51,297 bases of DNA from Bordetella parapertussis (GCA_945872285.1 CAMBZR010000017.1:1-51297); one strand, 5' to 3'; positions 7,862 through 17,096 are shown, counted from the stretch's first letter. Made by a program: numbers and translations. The notes: generated by a model from the sequence alone, not told the origin.

Positions 7862-9541
7862 TTATCCGTTGTTCTTGGCGGTTGGTGCCGGCCACTTATA
7901 TTCAGTAAACTCTTCTCGCAGTTTAAGTTTTGCCATTTTTCCGGTTGCAGTCAAAGGGATTTTCTCGACAAAAACGATGTCGTCGGGTAGCCACCACTTG
8001 GCGACTTTCTCTGCAAGCATTTCCAGTAGCTTGGCTTTGATTGCAGCAGAGTCGGTAGTCGAGGTCTCGCGTTTAACGACGACCAACAAGGGACGCTCAT
8101 CCCATTTGGGATGGGCAATGGCAATGCAGGCGACCATCGCGACCTCGGGATGCGCGCTTGCAATGTTTTCGAGCTCGATCGATGAAATCCATTCGCCGCC
8201 AGACTTAATCACATCTTTGCTGCGATCGGTAATCTGAATATGGCTATCAGGGTCAAGCGTGGCCACGTCACCCGTTGGAAACCAACCGTCGATTAAAGGG
8301 CTGTCTACCACGCCGAAGTAGCTATCAATTGCCCAGAAGCTTTTCGCCAGCAGGTCACCAAAGGCGACGCCATCGTGCGGCAACGATTGACCGGTTTCGT
8401 TAACGATTTTTATATCAACGCCAAACATCGGTCGACCTTGTTTGGCGAGGATCTGATCTTGTTCGGTTTTGCTTTTTGAATAATCTTTTTGCTTGAGTTG
8501 AGCGACCGTACCGACCGGAGATAACTCAGTCATACCCCAAGCATGAATCACCTGAACACCTTCTTTTTCAAAAGCTTGAATCATGGCAGGCGGACAAGCC
8601 GAGCCTCCGATGACCGTTCGTTTGAAGGTGGTGAATTTGATTTTTTGGGCAATCACGTGCTGGATCAGGCCTGCCCAGATCGTGGGCACCCCCGCAGACA
8701 TCGTGACGGACTCTTGTTCGATCAGCTCGCACAACGAGGCTCCGTCTAGATTTGGGCCTGGAAATACCATACGCGCACCCGCGAGAGCGCAGGCATAAGG
8801 AATGCCCCACGCGTTGACGTGAAACATTGGAACCACAGGCATGATCGACTCTCTGGCGGTGATGCCTAGTGAATCAGGTAGCGCGACTGCGTATGAATGC
8901 AAGATGGTCGAGCGATGGCTATACAACGCACCCTTCGGATTGCCGGTTGTGCCTGAGGTGTAGCACAGACTCGAGGCGGCTCGTTCGTCAAAGGTAGGCC
9001 ACTCATATTCACTTGACTCCTGAGCGAGCAGGGTTTCATAGCATTGGATGTTCACGGTGTGACTTTTCGGCATTTTGTCTGCGTCTGACAGACAAATCCA
9101 GTGCTTAACCGTCGGACACTGTACGTGAAGCGACTCGATCAGTGGCAAAAAGGTGGTGTCGAAAAAAATCACCTGATCTTGCGCGTGATTGACGATGTAA
9201 CGTAACTGCTCAGGGAACAGCCTAGGGTTGATGGTGTGGCAGACACGTGCACTGCCTGAGGTGCCATAATAAATTTCAAGATGCCGGTAACCGTTCCAGG
9301 CAAATGTGCCGACGCGTTGGCTGGGTTGAATTTGCAAGCGCTCAAGCATTTGTGCCACTTGCTTGGCCCGAGTGTGACATTGGGCATAGGTGTAACGATG
9401 GATATCACCCTCGGTGCGTCGCGAGACGATCTCGGTGTCGGCGTGGTGACGGGCAGCGTGCGCCAGTAGCCCGGAGATCAGCAAAGGTTGGCTCATCATT
9501 TGCCCCATCAACAAGGCTGAGGTTTCGATCGTTTTGGTCAT
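7862..9541 (-). CDS. AMP-binding acyl-CoA ligase (medium/long-chain fatty-acid type)
   Basis: A 559-residue ANL-superfamily enzyme. The ATP-phosphate loop YTSGTTGNPKG lies at residues 194-204. HAWGMTELSP, GWFPTGDVATLD and DRSKDVIKSGGEWISS follow, and the C-terminal lid ends in IPLTATGKMAKLKL with the catalytic Lys. It should convert a carboxylic acid, ATP and CoA into acyl-CoA, AMP and pyrophosphate in the cytosol. Its sequence resembles the AlkK/medium-chain ligase group; the actual acid is unknown. I take the ATG at 9541; a start six codons upstream is possible. A Bug receptor gene follows after five bases. Confidence 0.93.
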   Translation of the reverse strand: MTKTIETSALLMGQMMSQPLLISGLLAHAARHHADTEIVSRRTEGDIHRYTYAQCHTRAKQVAQMLERLQIQPSQRVGTFAWNGYRHLEIYYGTSGSARVCHTINPRLFPEQLRYIVNHAQDQVIFFDTTFLPLIESLHVQCPTVKHWICLSDADKMPKSHTVNIQCYETLLAQESSEYEWPTFDERAASSLCYTSGTTGNPKGALYSHRSTILHSYAVALPDSLGITARESIMPVVPMFHVNAWGIPYACALAGARMVFPGPNLDGASLCELIEQESVTMSAGVPTIWAGLIQHVIAQKIKFTTFKRTVIGGSACPPAMIQAFEKEGVQVIHAWGMTELSPVGTVAQLKQKDYSKSKTEQDQILAKQGRPMFGVDIKIVNETGQSLPHDGVAFGDLLAKSFWAIDSYFGVVDSPLIDGWFPTGDVATLDPDSHIQITDRSKDVIKSGGEWISSIELENIASAHPEVAMVACIAIAHPKWDERPLLVVVKRETSTTDSAAIKAKLLEMLAEKVAKWWLPDDIVFVEKIPLTATGKMAKLKLREEFTEYKWPAPTAKNNG

Positions 9542-9602
9542 GGAGTTCCAGAGTCTCAACGTAGCAGGCTGCCTAGGGCGTGTCTTCTGTTGTTATCATA
9601 GC

Positions 9603-9648
9603 GACGAACACTATCTTAGTGATTAATGTAAATGTACACTTGTTCGTC
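9603..9648. promoter_or_regulatory. Inverted repeat in divergent intergenic region
   Basis: The 8-base arms GACGAACA (9603-9610) and TGTTCGTC (9641-9648) are perfect complements, separated by 30 AT-rich bases that include a direct repeat AATGTA-AATGTA and a TGTACA palindrome. The site lies between the divergent acyl-CoA ligase (start 9541) and Bug gene (start 9757), so it could be an operator controlling both. No regulator gene is nearby to support this. Confidence 0.3.
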
Positions 9649-9756
9649 AGTTTGGTTTTAAATATTTCTTTGCTGCGTTTGCGCGCGCGGTTTCGTTGTC
9701 GGTTTGGTGATCAGATTTGTTATCGTTTTCTTTACCGCTATTTTTTTGGGGTTCTG

Positions 9757-10737
9757 ATGAAATTTTCCTTTTTACGCTCGTTCAGTTTGTTGGTAGCAGC
9801 TTGGATTGGTTCATTCAGCGGCTCGGCGTGGTCTCAAGAGTTTCCGACAGGGCAGACGATCTCTATTGTTGTGGGTTTTGTGGCGGGTGGTGCTTCAGAC
9901 GCCTCGGCCCGACTGATTGCGAAAGAGTTGGCTAATAATTTGGGTCAGTCGGTCGTAGTCGAAAACAAACCAGGTGCCGGCAGTATGTTGGCGGCGCAAC
10001 AAGTCGCAAACGCCAAGGCCGATGGTACGGTGTTGATGCTTGGCTCAATTGGCCCGATGGCGGTGATTCCGCACTTGATGAAACTTTCGTTCGATCCCTT
10101 GGTGGATTTGGCTCCCATCACCATGGGTGTCATTTTTCCAAATGTCTTGGTCGTGCCTGCGTCTTTGAACATCACAACGTTTGCTGAGTTTGTAGCACTT
10201 GCGAAAAAAAATCCAGGCAAGTTGACTTATGCGGCAACAGGAATTGGCTCGGCCTCACACTTGGCCGGTGAGTTACTAGGGCAACGCGCGGGCGTTGATA
10301 TCGTCAATATCCAGTACAAAGGCGGTAGTGCAGCCATGATCGATTTAATCGGTGGCCGCATCGATGCTTACTATTCGACCCCTTCGTCTGCGGCGCCACA
10401 TATTCAAAGCAAAAAACTAGTCGCACTCGCGACAACCGGTTTGACCCGGCCGGAGCTGTTGCCTGACTTACCAACCGTTGCTGAATCTGGCTACCCAGAG
10501 TTCAACGCGGTCAATTGGTATTCTTATGTGGCGCCCGGCAAAACGCCGGCTCCGATTCTCGAGCGCTGGAATATAGAGTTCGTCAAAGTTTTAAATACAC
10601 CGTCGGTTCGCGATGCTTTGCTGGCGCTTGGCTTAACACCACAGCCAATGAGTCGCCAAGAGTCAGCTCACTATATAGCCAAAGAATCAGCGATCTGGAA
10701 GGCAGTGATTAAAGAGCGCAACATCAAGATCGAGTGA
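9757..10737 (+). CDS. Bug family tripartite tricarboxylate transporter receptor (TctC-like)
   Basis: A 326-residue Bug receptor beginning MKFSFLRSFSLLVAAW, with leader cleavage near SAWSQEFP. Motifs include GFVAGGASDASARL, ENKPGAGSMLAAQQVA, YAATGIGSASHLAGEL and IQYKGGSAAMIDLIGG, ending in the family's NIKIE tail. The open frame extends to 9580, but the first 59 codons there are a basic/hydrophobic run lying in AT-rich promoter DNA and precede the leader, so the ATG at 9757 is preferred. It is divergent from the acyl-CoA ligase gene and monocistronic. The downstream partner is convergent. Confidence 0.93.
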   Translation: MKFSFLRSFSLLVAAWIGSFSGSAWSQEFPTGQTISIVVGFVAGGASDASARLIAKELANNLGQSVVVENKPGAGSMLAAQQVANAKADGTVLMLGSIGPMAVIPHLMKLSFDPLVDLAPITMGVIFPNVLVVPASLNITTFAEFVALAKKNPGKLTYAATGIGSASHLAGELLGQRAGVDIVNIQYKGGSAAMIDLIGGRIDAYYSTPSSAAPHIQSKKLVALATTGLTRPELLPDLPTVAESGYPEFNAVNWYSYVAPGKTPAPILERWNIEFVKVLNTPSVRDALLALGLTPQPMSRQESAHYIAKESAIWKAVIKERNIKIE

Positions 10738-10765
10738 GCGCGCTTGCCGCAGGCCCTGCAGTTTA

Positions 10766-10784
10766 AGGGACGCCTCACGTCCCT
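10766..10784. terminator. Possible hairpin between convergent genes
   Basis: A seven-base perfect stem, AGGGACG (10766-10772) against CGTCCCT (10778-10784), with a five-base loop, sits between the Bug gene ending at 10737 and the convergent exported-protein gene ending at 10793. No long T run follows on either strand, so intrinsic termination is uncertain. Confidence 0.35.
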
Positions 10785-10792
10785 CGCGCGCG

Positions 10793-11986
10793 CTACGGCT
10801 TTTCAGCTTTTTCAGGTTTATCGCGACGAACAATTTGAACGCTGCGACGTTCATGTTCTTTGTTGTAGCTAAAAGCAAACGGGATCGGCTCGACGTCGGT
10901 TGCTTGCTTGTAAGCTTGGGCGAGAGATTGTTGTTTGTGAGGGCTGAATTGTTCAAAGGGCAACGAAAAGCCTCCGTAAAGTTGTACATTACCGATTTTT
11001 TTAAGCTGTGCGTAGTCAACGCCGGTTTCATCTTGCACGACGATCGGGGCGTTCTTAATAATCATATCCCGCAAAACGATAAAGTTACCGTCTTGTAAGA
11101 GGTGCGAGGCGGCTTTAATCAGCATGGGGTGTTGTGTCATATGACTCAGCCAGCCGCGCATGGGTTCATTGACTAGAAGGTTTTGGTCCGAGAGGTCAAG
11201 GCTTACGTAGTCAAGCGCAACCGTTTTGCCGTTTTTCTTTAAAACCAGGCGCACCGAATTCCAGGGCCCTTGCGCTTTAATGAATTGTCCCGAGGCAGGA
11301 TCGTACGCGATTGGGTAAAGCTCGGCCACGTCATAGCCGGTATACAACGCAAAGGTAGTCAAAATCGTTGTGATGCCAATGTGGGCGCTCTTTGCAAAGC
11401 GATCCGCCTCAAGCTCAGCCGTGATAAAAAAAGCGTTATAGGCAAAGCGCTTCCATTCGCGTAAAAATTTTGTCTGAAAATGTTGTGCTCGTTCGGGTGA
11501 CATCGGCGCAAGTAGCGCTGGCTCGCCTGCTGCCTGCATCGCCACCATGACGTAGCGATCCGCATCAGGATAAAGTTGATTCGCCGTAACAAAGTCTGGG
11601 CCAGAGAAAGGATAAAAAACCGTGCCTGTACGCTCAAAGCGTACTTCGTTCTTAGCCCATTCTTTGATCGGCTGACCATGATCATTTTGGTAAATGGCCC
11701 AAGACTCATCGGCGAGTTTTTTGTTTTCTGCAGTTAAAAAGGGAAACGCAGCAGACGTTATCGCAGCGCTTACTTGATATTTGCCTTGTAATGGCGGGGC
11801 TGCAGACGGCTTTGCTGCTGTAGGTGTAGCGCTAGGCTCTGTGGTTTGAGCCACCTGTGTCGTGGGCTCTGTTGCACTTAACACAGGCGTTTGTGTCTGA
11901 GCTAGAAGCAGAAGTCCGGGCGACAAGCTCAGCAGAAATAATGTGGTCTTGACGGCAAGAGTTAAAACACAATTCATTCGGTTCAT
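10793..11986 (-). CDS. Exported protein of unknown function
   Basis: A 397-residue protein I do not recognise by function. It starts with a hydrophobic leader (roughly residues 8-30), followed by an Ala/Thr/Pro/Gln-rich low-complexity linker to about residue 70. A folded region follows that contains FYPFSGPDF, then a helical segment HFQTKFLREWKRFAYNAF. The C-terminus is Lys/Glu/Arg rich (RRDKPEKAEKP). The YPFSGPDF stretch reminds me of uncharacterised exported bacterial proteins, but I cannot name a family. The linker suggests a periplasmic protein tethered near the membrane. The ATG at 11977 is an alternative start. It stands alone between a convergent Bug gene and an SDR gene. Confidence 0.75.
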   Translation of the reverse strand: MNRMNCVLTLAVKTTLFLLSLSPGLLLLAQTQTPVLSATEPTTQVAQTTEPSATPTAAKPSAAPPLQGKYQVSAAITSAAFPFLTAENKKLADESWAIYQNDHGQPIKEWAKNEVRFERTGTVFYPFSGPDFVTANQLYPDADRYVMVAMQAAGEPALLAPMSPERAQHFQTKFLREWKRFAYNAFFITAELEADRFAKSAHIGITTILTTFALYTGYDVAELYPIAYDPASGQFIKAQGPWNSVRLVLKKNGKTVALDYVSLDLSDQNLLVNEPMRGWLSHMTQHPMLIKAASHLLQDGNFIVLRDMIIKNAPIVVQDETGVDYAQLKKIGNVQLYGGFSLPFEQFSPHKQQSLAQAYKQATDVEPIPFAFSYNKEHERRSVQIVRRDKPEKAEKP

Positions 11987-12056
11987 AGTTGTAGTAACGT
12001 ATTTTTTAAGAGTTCAGCATGCGCGAGATATTAGCCTACCTTGCACTTTTTGTGCC

Positions 12057-12839
12057 TTAAACGATCGAGCGCGCCGAGGTGATGCCCCCGTCTACTGTAA
12101 AGATAGCCCCCGAGGTGTACGCTGATTTATCTGAAGCGAGATAAACACAGAGGTCAGCGATTTCCTGCGCAGTCGCAGCCCTGCCCAAGGGAAGTTTAGC
12201 CAACAATTCTTCCGTACGGTCCGCGTCACCAAACTCTGCCTCTGCTCGTCGACGCAACACCTTCTGAATACGAGGGGTCGAGACAGCACCGGGGTTGACA
12301 CCAACCACTCTCACGCCATCACGCAAACTGCGTCCACCAATCGCACGGGTAAACGCCATTAGAGCGGCATTCCCAGTGGTGCCAGCGACGTAATCAAAGT
12401 CGTAATTCTCACCGCCAATACCGATATTGTTAATGATGACGCCCTGGCCGCGGGCCTTAAAGAGCGGGTAGAACGCCCGAGTCATGTCGATGTAGCCAAA
12501 GACCTTAAGTTCCCAGCCCTCGCGCCATTGTGTTGCGTTGACATCCCAAAGATTACCTCCGGGAATGGTGCCTGCGTTATTTACCAAAATATCGATATCA
12601 GAGGCCTGTTTAACAATTGTTTCGATGGCACCCGCCTCGGTCATGTCCAAAGTGATCACTCGGGTTGAGACCCCAAAGCGTTTGAGTAAGTCGCTGGCGA
12701 GGGCCTGGAGTCGCTCGCCTGAGCGGGCAACAACGGTTAAGTCGCAGCCCTCGCGTGCAAAGGATTCGGCGAGCGCCTGACCGATACCTTGCGAGGCGCC
12801 TGTCACCAGGACCTTCTTGCCTGTTAAGTTAAGTTCCAT
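12057..12839 (-). CDS. SDR family oxidoreductase with atypical active site
   Basis: A 260-residue SDR. The cofactor loop TGASQGIG is at residues 13-20 and NNAG at 87-90, and it ends in FTVDGGITSARSIV. The catalytic region departs from the family norm: the usual Ser position reads NIGIGGENY, and the YxxxK motif reads Y150-V-A-G-T154, so both Ser and Lys are replaced. The fold is intact and it should bind NAD(P), but the mechanism may differ or activity may be lost. It is the last gene of the LIV-transporter/acyl-CoA synthetase run, 51 bases after the synthetase gene. Confidence 0.9.
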   Translation of the reverse strand: MELNLTGKKVLVTGASQGIGQALAESFAREGCDLTVVARSGERLQALASDLLKRFGVSTRVITLDMTEAGAIETIVKQASDIDILVNNAGTIPGGNLWDVNATQWREGWELKVFGYIDMTRAFYPLFKARGQGVIINNIGIGGENYDFDYVAGTTGNAALMAFTRAIGGRSLRDGVRVVGVNPGAVSTPRIQKVLRRRAEAEFGDADRTEELLAKLPLGRAATAQEIADLCVYLASDKSAYTSGAIFTVDGGITSARSIV

Positions 12840-12890
12840 CTTTATTCCTGAAAAGTCAAAGTGCTTAGCTGTGCGGCCATTGGATACATT

Positions 12891-14846
12891 TCAAGGTTGT
12901 GAGTCTTTCAGTCGCTGTTGCAACTCTTGCATCGCGCTTGGGTTGTTCAGGGCCGACAGGTCGCCGAGCTTCTCATCCATAAAGATGTTGCGGATCAGAC
13001 GACGCATGATCTTTTGGCTGCGAGTTTTGGGCAAGTCTTTCATGACGTAAACGCGGCTGGGTCGAAAGGGCTTTCCCATCCTGCTCGCGACATGGTCTTT
13101 AATCAACTCTTCAAGTTCGACTTCCGCGCCCTTGTAGTCAGAAGAGGCGATGACGAAGACGATTAACTTTTGTCCTTTGCTTGGATCGGCCACGCCAATG
13201 GCGGCCGCTTCGCTGACTTCTTTGAGGGCGAGTAAGATCTCTTCAACTTCTGCGGGCCCTAGGCGTTTACCTGCGATCTTTAACGTGTCATCCGAACGGC
13301 CTAGAATATAAAAATGACCATGGTCGTCGTGCAGAGCCAAATCGCCATGAATCCATTGCCCAGCGATTGTGCGCCAGTACGCGTCAAGATAGCGTTCGTC
13401 ATCCATCCAAAAGGATTGTGTCATCCCGACAAAAGGCGCGCGGATCGACAATTCTCCAATTTCGTTTCGTACGGAGGCGCCGACCGAGTCGACCACATCG
13501 GTCCTGACGCCTGGGCTCGCGGTATTAAACGATGCGGCGGCAATTGGCTTAATCACGACGCTTGAAAGCAGCGCGCAGCTCGCCTCTGTCCCGCCCGTGA
13601 CATTAATGATGGGGCAGGTGCCGCGACCAAAATGCGTTTCAAACCATTTGAAATGCACAGGGTCGATTGGTTCACCCGCGGTGATGAGTAAGCGGATTGA
13701 AGATAAATTTGGTTTCAAAGCAATCGCTGCGTGACTGGCATAGCCGCGAATGAGCGTAGGCGATGCTCCGTAGACTGTCACGCCATAACGCTCGATCAGA
13801 TTTCCCATGCGGGTCCAGTCTGGGTAATCAGGTGCGCCGTCATAGGTGACTAAGGTCGCGCCATTCAATAGCGCCATGGTCGAGACAAGCGGGCCGGCGA
13901 TCCAACCCATATCGGCAGGCCAGCAAACGACATCGCCACGACGCACATCAAAATGAACAGCCGAGTCGTGCGCCATTTTAAGAGGGAAGCCACCGTGCGT
14001 ATGAACAGGTCCTTTTGGCTTGCCTGTTGTACCCGAAGTGTAAATGACCATAAAAGGATCGTCGGGTGACATGCGCGCGGAGACGAGATGCTGACCGGGT
14101 GTTCCTGTGGCGACATGCGACCAACTGATATCGTTGGTCTTTAACGCAGGGCCCTCAGGCGAATGCTTCCAGATGATCGTCTCAATGGTTGGCAATTGTG
14201 TACAAGCTGCCTCGACGATTGCGCGCGCATCAATGAACTGTCCGCGACGACTAAAGCCTGTTGAGGCCACTAACAAGCGGGCGGTGCACGAAGACAAACG
14301 CGCAACAATGGCGTCTACGCCAAAGCCGCTAAACAGCGGCACGACGATCGCGCCCAAGTACGAAAGGCCCAGCAGTGTGATGTTCGCTTCAATACCATTT
14401 TCTAAAAGTAAACCGACACGGTCACCACGCCTGACGCCAAGTTTTGTCATCCCTGCCGCAAAGTCTTGCACACGGATTTTTAGCTCAGCGTAGGACACGG
14501 TTTGCGGCGCGATTTGCTCGCGCTCGGCAATCAGTGCGGGTAATTTGGAGGTGGCAGGCTCATCTGACCAACGCAGCACCGTATCCACCCAATTGAGTTC
14601 TCCACCCGTAAACCAGCGTGGAAATTCAGCGCCACGAGAGATGTCAATATATTGCGTGTACTCTTTTGACCAAACGATCCCGCAGAACGCGTTGACTACT
14701 TTCCAATATTGCGCAGGTTGCTCAATTGAAAACTGGTAAAACGCTTCGTAATCTTTGAAGCCCAAGCGTTGCATCAAGCGCGCAATATTTGAGTCAGTCA
14801 GATCTTCGGGACGAGGCTGCCAGGCGGCCAGTAGGTTCGTTGTCAT
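12891..14846 (-). CDS. AMP-dependent acyl-CoA synthetase (acetyl-CoA synthetase-like)
   Basis: A 651-residue ANL ligase with the N-terminal extension of the acetyl/acetoacetyl-CoA synthetase group. YTSGTTGKPKG is at residues 269-279, followed by DMGWIAGP, NVTGGTEAS, QWIHGDLALHDD and GRSDDTLKIAGKRLGPAEVE. The catalytic-lysine region reads LPKTRSQKIMRR, with Gln in place of the more usual Gly before Lys. It should form an acyl-CoA from a short or substituted carboxylic acid. It lies in a run on one strand with LIV-type transporter genes and two SDR genes, 15 bases after the upstream SDR, so it probably activates the imported acid (inference). Confidence 0.92.
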   Translation of the reverse strand: MTTNLLAAWQPRPEDLTDSNIARLMQRLGFKDYEAFYQFSIEQPAQYWKVVNAFCGIVWSKEYTQYIDISRGAEFPRWFTGGELNWVDTVLRWSDEPATSKLPALIAEREQIAPQTVSYAELKIRVQDFAAGMTKLGVRRGDRVGLLLENGIEANITLLGLSYLGAIVVPLFSGFGVDAIVARLSSCTARLLVASTGFSRRGQFIDARAIVEAACTQLPTIETIIWKHSPEGPALKTNDISWSHVATGTPGQHLVSARMSPDDPFMVIYTSGTTGKPKGPVHTHGGFPLKMAHDSAVHFDVRRGDVVCWPADMGWIAGPLVSTMALLNGATLVTYDGAPDYPDWTRMGNLIERYGVTVYGASPTLIRGYASHAAIALKPNLSSIRLLITAGEPIDPVHFKWFETHFGRGTCPIINVTGGTEASCALLSSVVIKPIAAASFNTASPGVRTDVVDSVGASVRNEIGELSIRAPFVGMTQSFWMDDERYLDAYWRTIAGQWIHGDLALHDDHGHFYILGRSDDTLKIAGKRLGPAEVEEILLALKEVSEAAAIGVADPSKGQKLIVFVIASSDYKGAEVELEELIKDHVASRMGKPFRPSRVYVMKDLPKTRSQKIMRRLIRNIFMDEKLGDLSALNNPSAMQELQQRLKDSQP

Positions 14847-14861
14847 GTCGGTCTGGCAGCG

Positions 14862-15617
14862 TTAGTTGATCGTGAGCCCACCATCAACGGTCAGTATGTG
14901 CCCCGTTGTTGACAGTGATTCGTCTGAGGCTAAATAGAGTGCCGCGTACGCCACGTCTTTGGGCGGTACGACACCAAACATTTGTCCGGATAAGAATTTA
15001 GACGTCACCCCATCATCTTTTAGCAGCGTCAATACCCGGTCAGTGCCGGTCGCACCAGGTGCAATCGCGTTGACGCGAACTTTGCTCGGTCCATACTCGA
15101 CAGCCATCGAACGCGTGAGGGCAGAAATCGCACCCTTGGCTGCAGTGTAGGCGTCTTTTCGGTGCGTACCAATTAAGGCCACGACTGAGGTCATGTTAAT
15201 CACGGCCCCGCCACCGCTGGCAATAATGGCGGGGATTCCATGTTGGCATCCAAGCCACGTGCCAAACAAATCAAGTTGCATTTTTCGCCAAAACTCTTCA
15301 GTCGGCCCCTCAGTGACCGCGCCGTCTTGTACGGTTGAGCCGCCGGCGTTGTTATGCAAAATGTTTAATTTTCCAAAAGTGTCAACGCAGCGTTTGACGG
15401 CGGCCTGCACTTGCTCAGATTGTGTGACGTCGGCCTCAATAAAGAGTCCTTCGCTTCCCTGTGCTTTAAGCAATTTTTCGGTTTCGTGACCACCCTTGGC
15501 ATTTCTGTCAATGAAGGCAACTCGTGCGCCTTCTTGCGCAAAAAGTAACGCAGTCTCTCGGCCAATCCCTGCGCCTGCGCCCGTAATGAGGGCGACCTTG
15601 CCACTTAAACGTCCCAT
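14862..15617 (-). CDS. SDR family oxidoreductase (classical, intact active site)
   Basis: A 251-residue classical SDR: TGAGAGIG at the cofactor site, NNAGG, then VINMTSVVALIG and YTAAK supplying Ser, Tyr and Lys, and ILTVDGGLTIN at the C-terminus. I take the ATG at 15617 (MGRLSGKVALITG). The frame extends 21 codons upstream, but those lead into the livF stop region and do not fit the fold. It lies 19 bases after livF and 15 before the acyl-CoA synthetase gene in the same transcription direction. A role in oxidising a hydroxyl group of the imported compound or its CoA ester is likely but unproven. Confidence 0.93.
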   Translation of the reverse strand: MGRLSGKVALITGAGAGIGRETALLFAQEGARVAFIDRNAKGGHETEKLLKAQGSEGLFIEADVTQSEQVQAAVKRCVDTFGKLNILHNNAGGSTVQDGAVTEGPTEEFWRKMQLDLFGTWLGCQHGIPAIIASGGGAVINMTSVVALIGTHRKDAYTAAKGAISALTRSMAVEYGPSKVRVNAIAPGATGTDRVLTLLKDDGVTSKFLSGQMFGVVPPKDVAYAALYLASDESLSTTGHILTVDGGLTIN

Positions 15618-15636
15618 GATAATCCCGAATAAAAAA

Positions 15637-16356
15637 TTAAATACCGAGGTAGGCGCGTTGAATCTCTGCGCTATTGGCAAGATCCGCTGCTAACCCATGC
15701 ATCGCAACTTCTCCGCGTTCGAGGATATAGGCGTAATGCGAAATTTCTAGAGCAATCTCAGCGTTTTGTTCAACCAAAAGAATCTCGACTCCTGCCTTCG
15801 CAATCGATTGAATGATCTCGGCGATGGTGTCGACAATCGCTGGCGCCAGACCAATAGTTGGCTCATCAAGCAGAAGCAACTTTGGGCCCGCCATGAGTGC
15901 TCGCGCAACTGCGACCATTTGCTGCTGCCCACCGCTCAGGCTGGCTGCGCGTACGTTTAGTTTTTCTCTTAATGCAGGAAAATATTCCAACGTCTGTTCA
16001 AAATCGCGGGCGATGGCCACTTTGTCCGAGCGCTGAAAAGCACCCATCTGTAAGTTCTCTGTGACTGTCATACTTTTAAAAAGACGTCGCCCCTCGGGCA
16101 CTAATACCAGTCCCTGTTTGACCAAGACGTCAGTCTCTGTGTGACTAATGTTTTTCCCAAAAAGCTCGAGGCCTGCGCTTTGCGATGGAAGTAATCCTGT
16201 CAGTGCTTTCATCGTTGTAGACTTGCCCGAGCCGTTCGAGCCAATGATCGTCGTAATTTTTCCACGAGCGACTGAAAAACTGATGCCTTTGACTGCAGGA
16301 ACAATCCCGTAGTTCACAATAAGATCAGTGATCTTGAGCGCGTATTCGGTTGTCAT
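15637..16356 (-). CDS. livF: LIV-type ABC transporter ATP-binding protein, LivF
   Basis: A 239-residue ABC ATPase of the branched-chain amino acid type. Walker A GSNGSGKST is near residues 39-47, the signature LSGGQQQMVAVARAL is present, and Walker B LLLDEP continues into TIGLAP, the pattern typical of LivF. It ends in IQRAYLGI, the usual LivF tail. It pairs with LivG on the cytosolic face of the LivHM channel. The start overlaps the livG stop by four bases (ATGA). Despite the name, many LIV systems carry aromatic or aliphatic acids or amides, and the adjacent acyl-CoA synthetase suggests that here. Confidence 0.95.
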   Translation of the reverse strand: MTTEYALKITDLIVNYGIVPAVKGISFSVARGKITTIIGSNGSGKSTTMKALTGLLPSQSAGLELFGKNISHTETDVLVKQGLVLVPEGRRLFKSMTVTENLQMGAFQRSDKVAIARDFEQTLEYFPALREKLNVRAASLSGGQQQMVAVARALMAGPKLLLLDEPTIGLAPAIVDTIAEIIQSIAKAGVEILLVEQNAEIALEISHYAYILERGEVAMHGLAADLANSAEIQRAYLGI

Positions 16357-17081
16357 GCTCGTTTACCTAAGTACGCAGAAATTACCGCGGGATTTTGCTT
16401 GATTTCTAAAGGTGAGCCAGCGGCTAAAAAAACGCCATGATCAAGCACCACAATGCGATCGCAGATCTCCATGACGGCTTTCATATTGTGTTCAACCAAC
16501 AAGATTGACAGCTGAAATTCATCGCGAATTCGTCTAAAGATCGCAAGTGCACCACCTACCTCAGTCTGATTTAAACCTGTCAGAGGTTCGTCTAAGCAGA
16601 GTAATTTTGGGCGTGTCGCAAAAGCGATGGCGATACTGACCCTGCGTTGTAAACCATGCGGTAAATTGCCAGCGATTTCTTGCAGATGATCAGAAAGGTT
16701 TAGTATCTCGGCCGTTTCGTGAACGCGACGTACGCGCTCGCTCTTGATACTAATCGTGCTGAAGGTCGCGATCAGAATATTGTCATAGACCGTCATATCC
16801 GTCAGCAGGCTGTCGTGTTGAAAGGTGCGCACTAGACCTTTGTGGCAGACTTGCGCAGTGTTCATTTTTGAAATGTCTTCGCCTAAAAACTCGATGCGGC
16901 CTTCAGACGCAGGGTAAAAACCACTCACGCAATTAAAGGTCGTGCTTTTGCCAGCGCCATTTGGTCCGATCAAACCAAGAATTTCGCCCTTTTGCACGTC
17001 AAAACTTAAATTTGAGACAGCGGTTAAGCCACCAAAACGACGAGTGAGCTTTTCGACTTTTAATAAGATCTCTGTTGTCAT
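16353..17081 (-). CDS. livG: LIV-type ABC transporter ATP-binding protein, LivG
   Basis: A 242-residue ABC ATPase with Walker A GPNGAGKST, the LivG-type opening LTRRFGGLTAVSNLSFDV, and Walker B LLCLDEPLTGLN. The signature region reads LPHGLQRRVSIAIA, slightly divergent from the LPYGQQRR form common in LivG, with Leu in place of the first Gln. It ends SAYLGKRA. The gene begins 15 bases after livM and its stop overlaps livF by four bases. It forms the ATPase pair with LivF. Confidence 0.95.
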   Translation of the reverse strand: MTTEILLKVEKLTRRFGGLTAVSNLSFDVQKGEILGLIGPNGAGKSTTFNCVSGFYPASEGRIEFLGEDISKMNTAQVCHKGLVRTFQHDSLLTDMTVYDNILIATFSTISIKSERVRRVHETAEILNLSDHLQEIAGNLPHGLQRRVSIAIAFATRPKLLCLDEPLTGLNQTEVGGALAIFRRIRDEFQLSILLVEHNMKAVMEICDRIVVLDHGVFLAAGSPLEIKQNPAVISAYLGKRA

Positions 17082-17096
17082 TTTGTCGTCTCGCGC

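Noticed and set aside
9580..9756. 59-codon N-terminal extension of the Bug gene
   Set aside because: It precedes a complete signal peptide and covers AT-rich promoter DNA with an inverted repeat; the ATG at 9757 is the fitting start.
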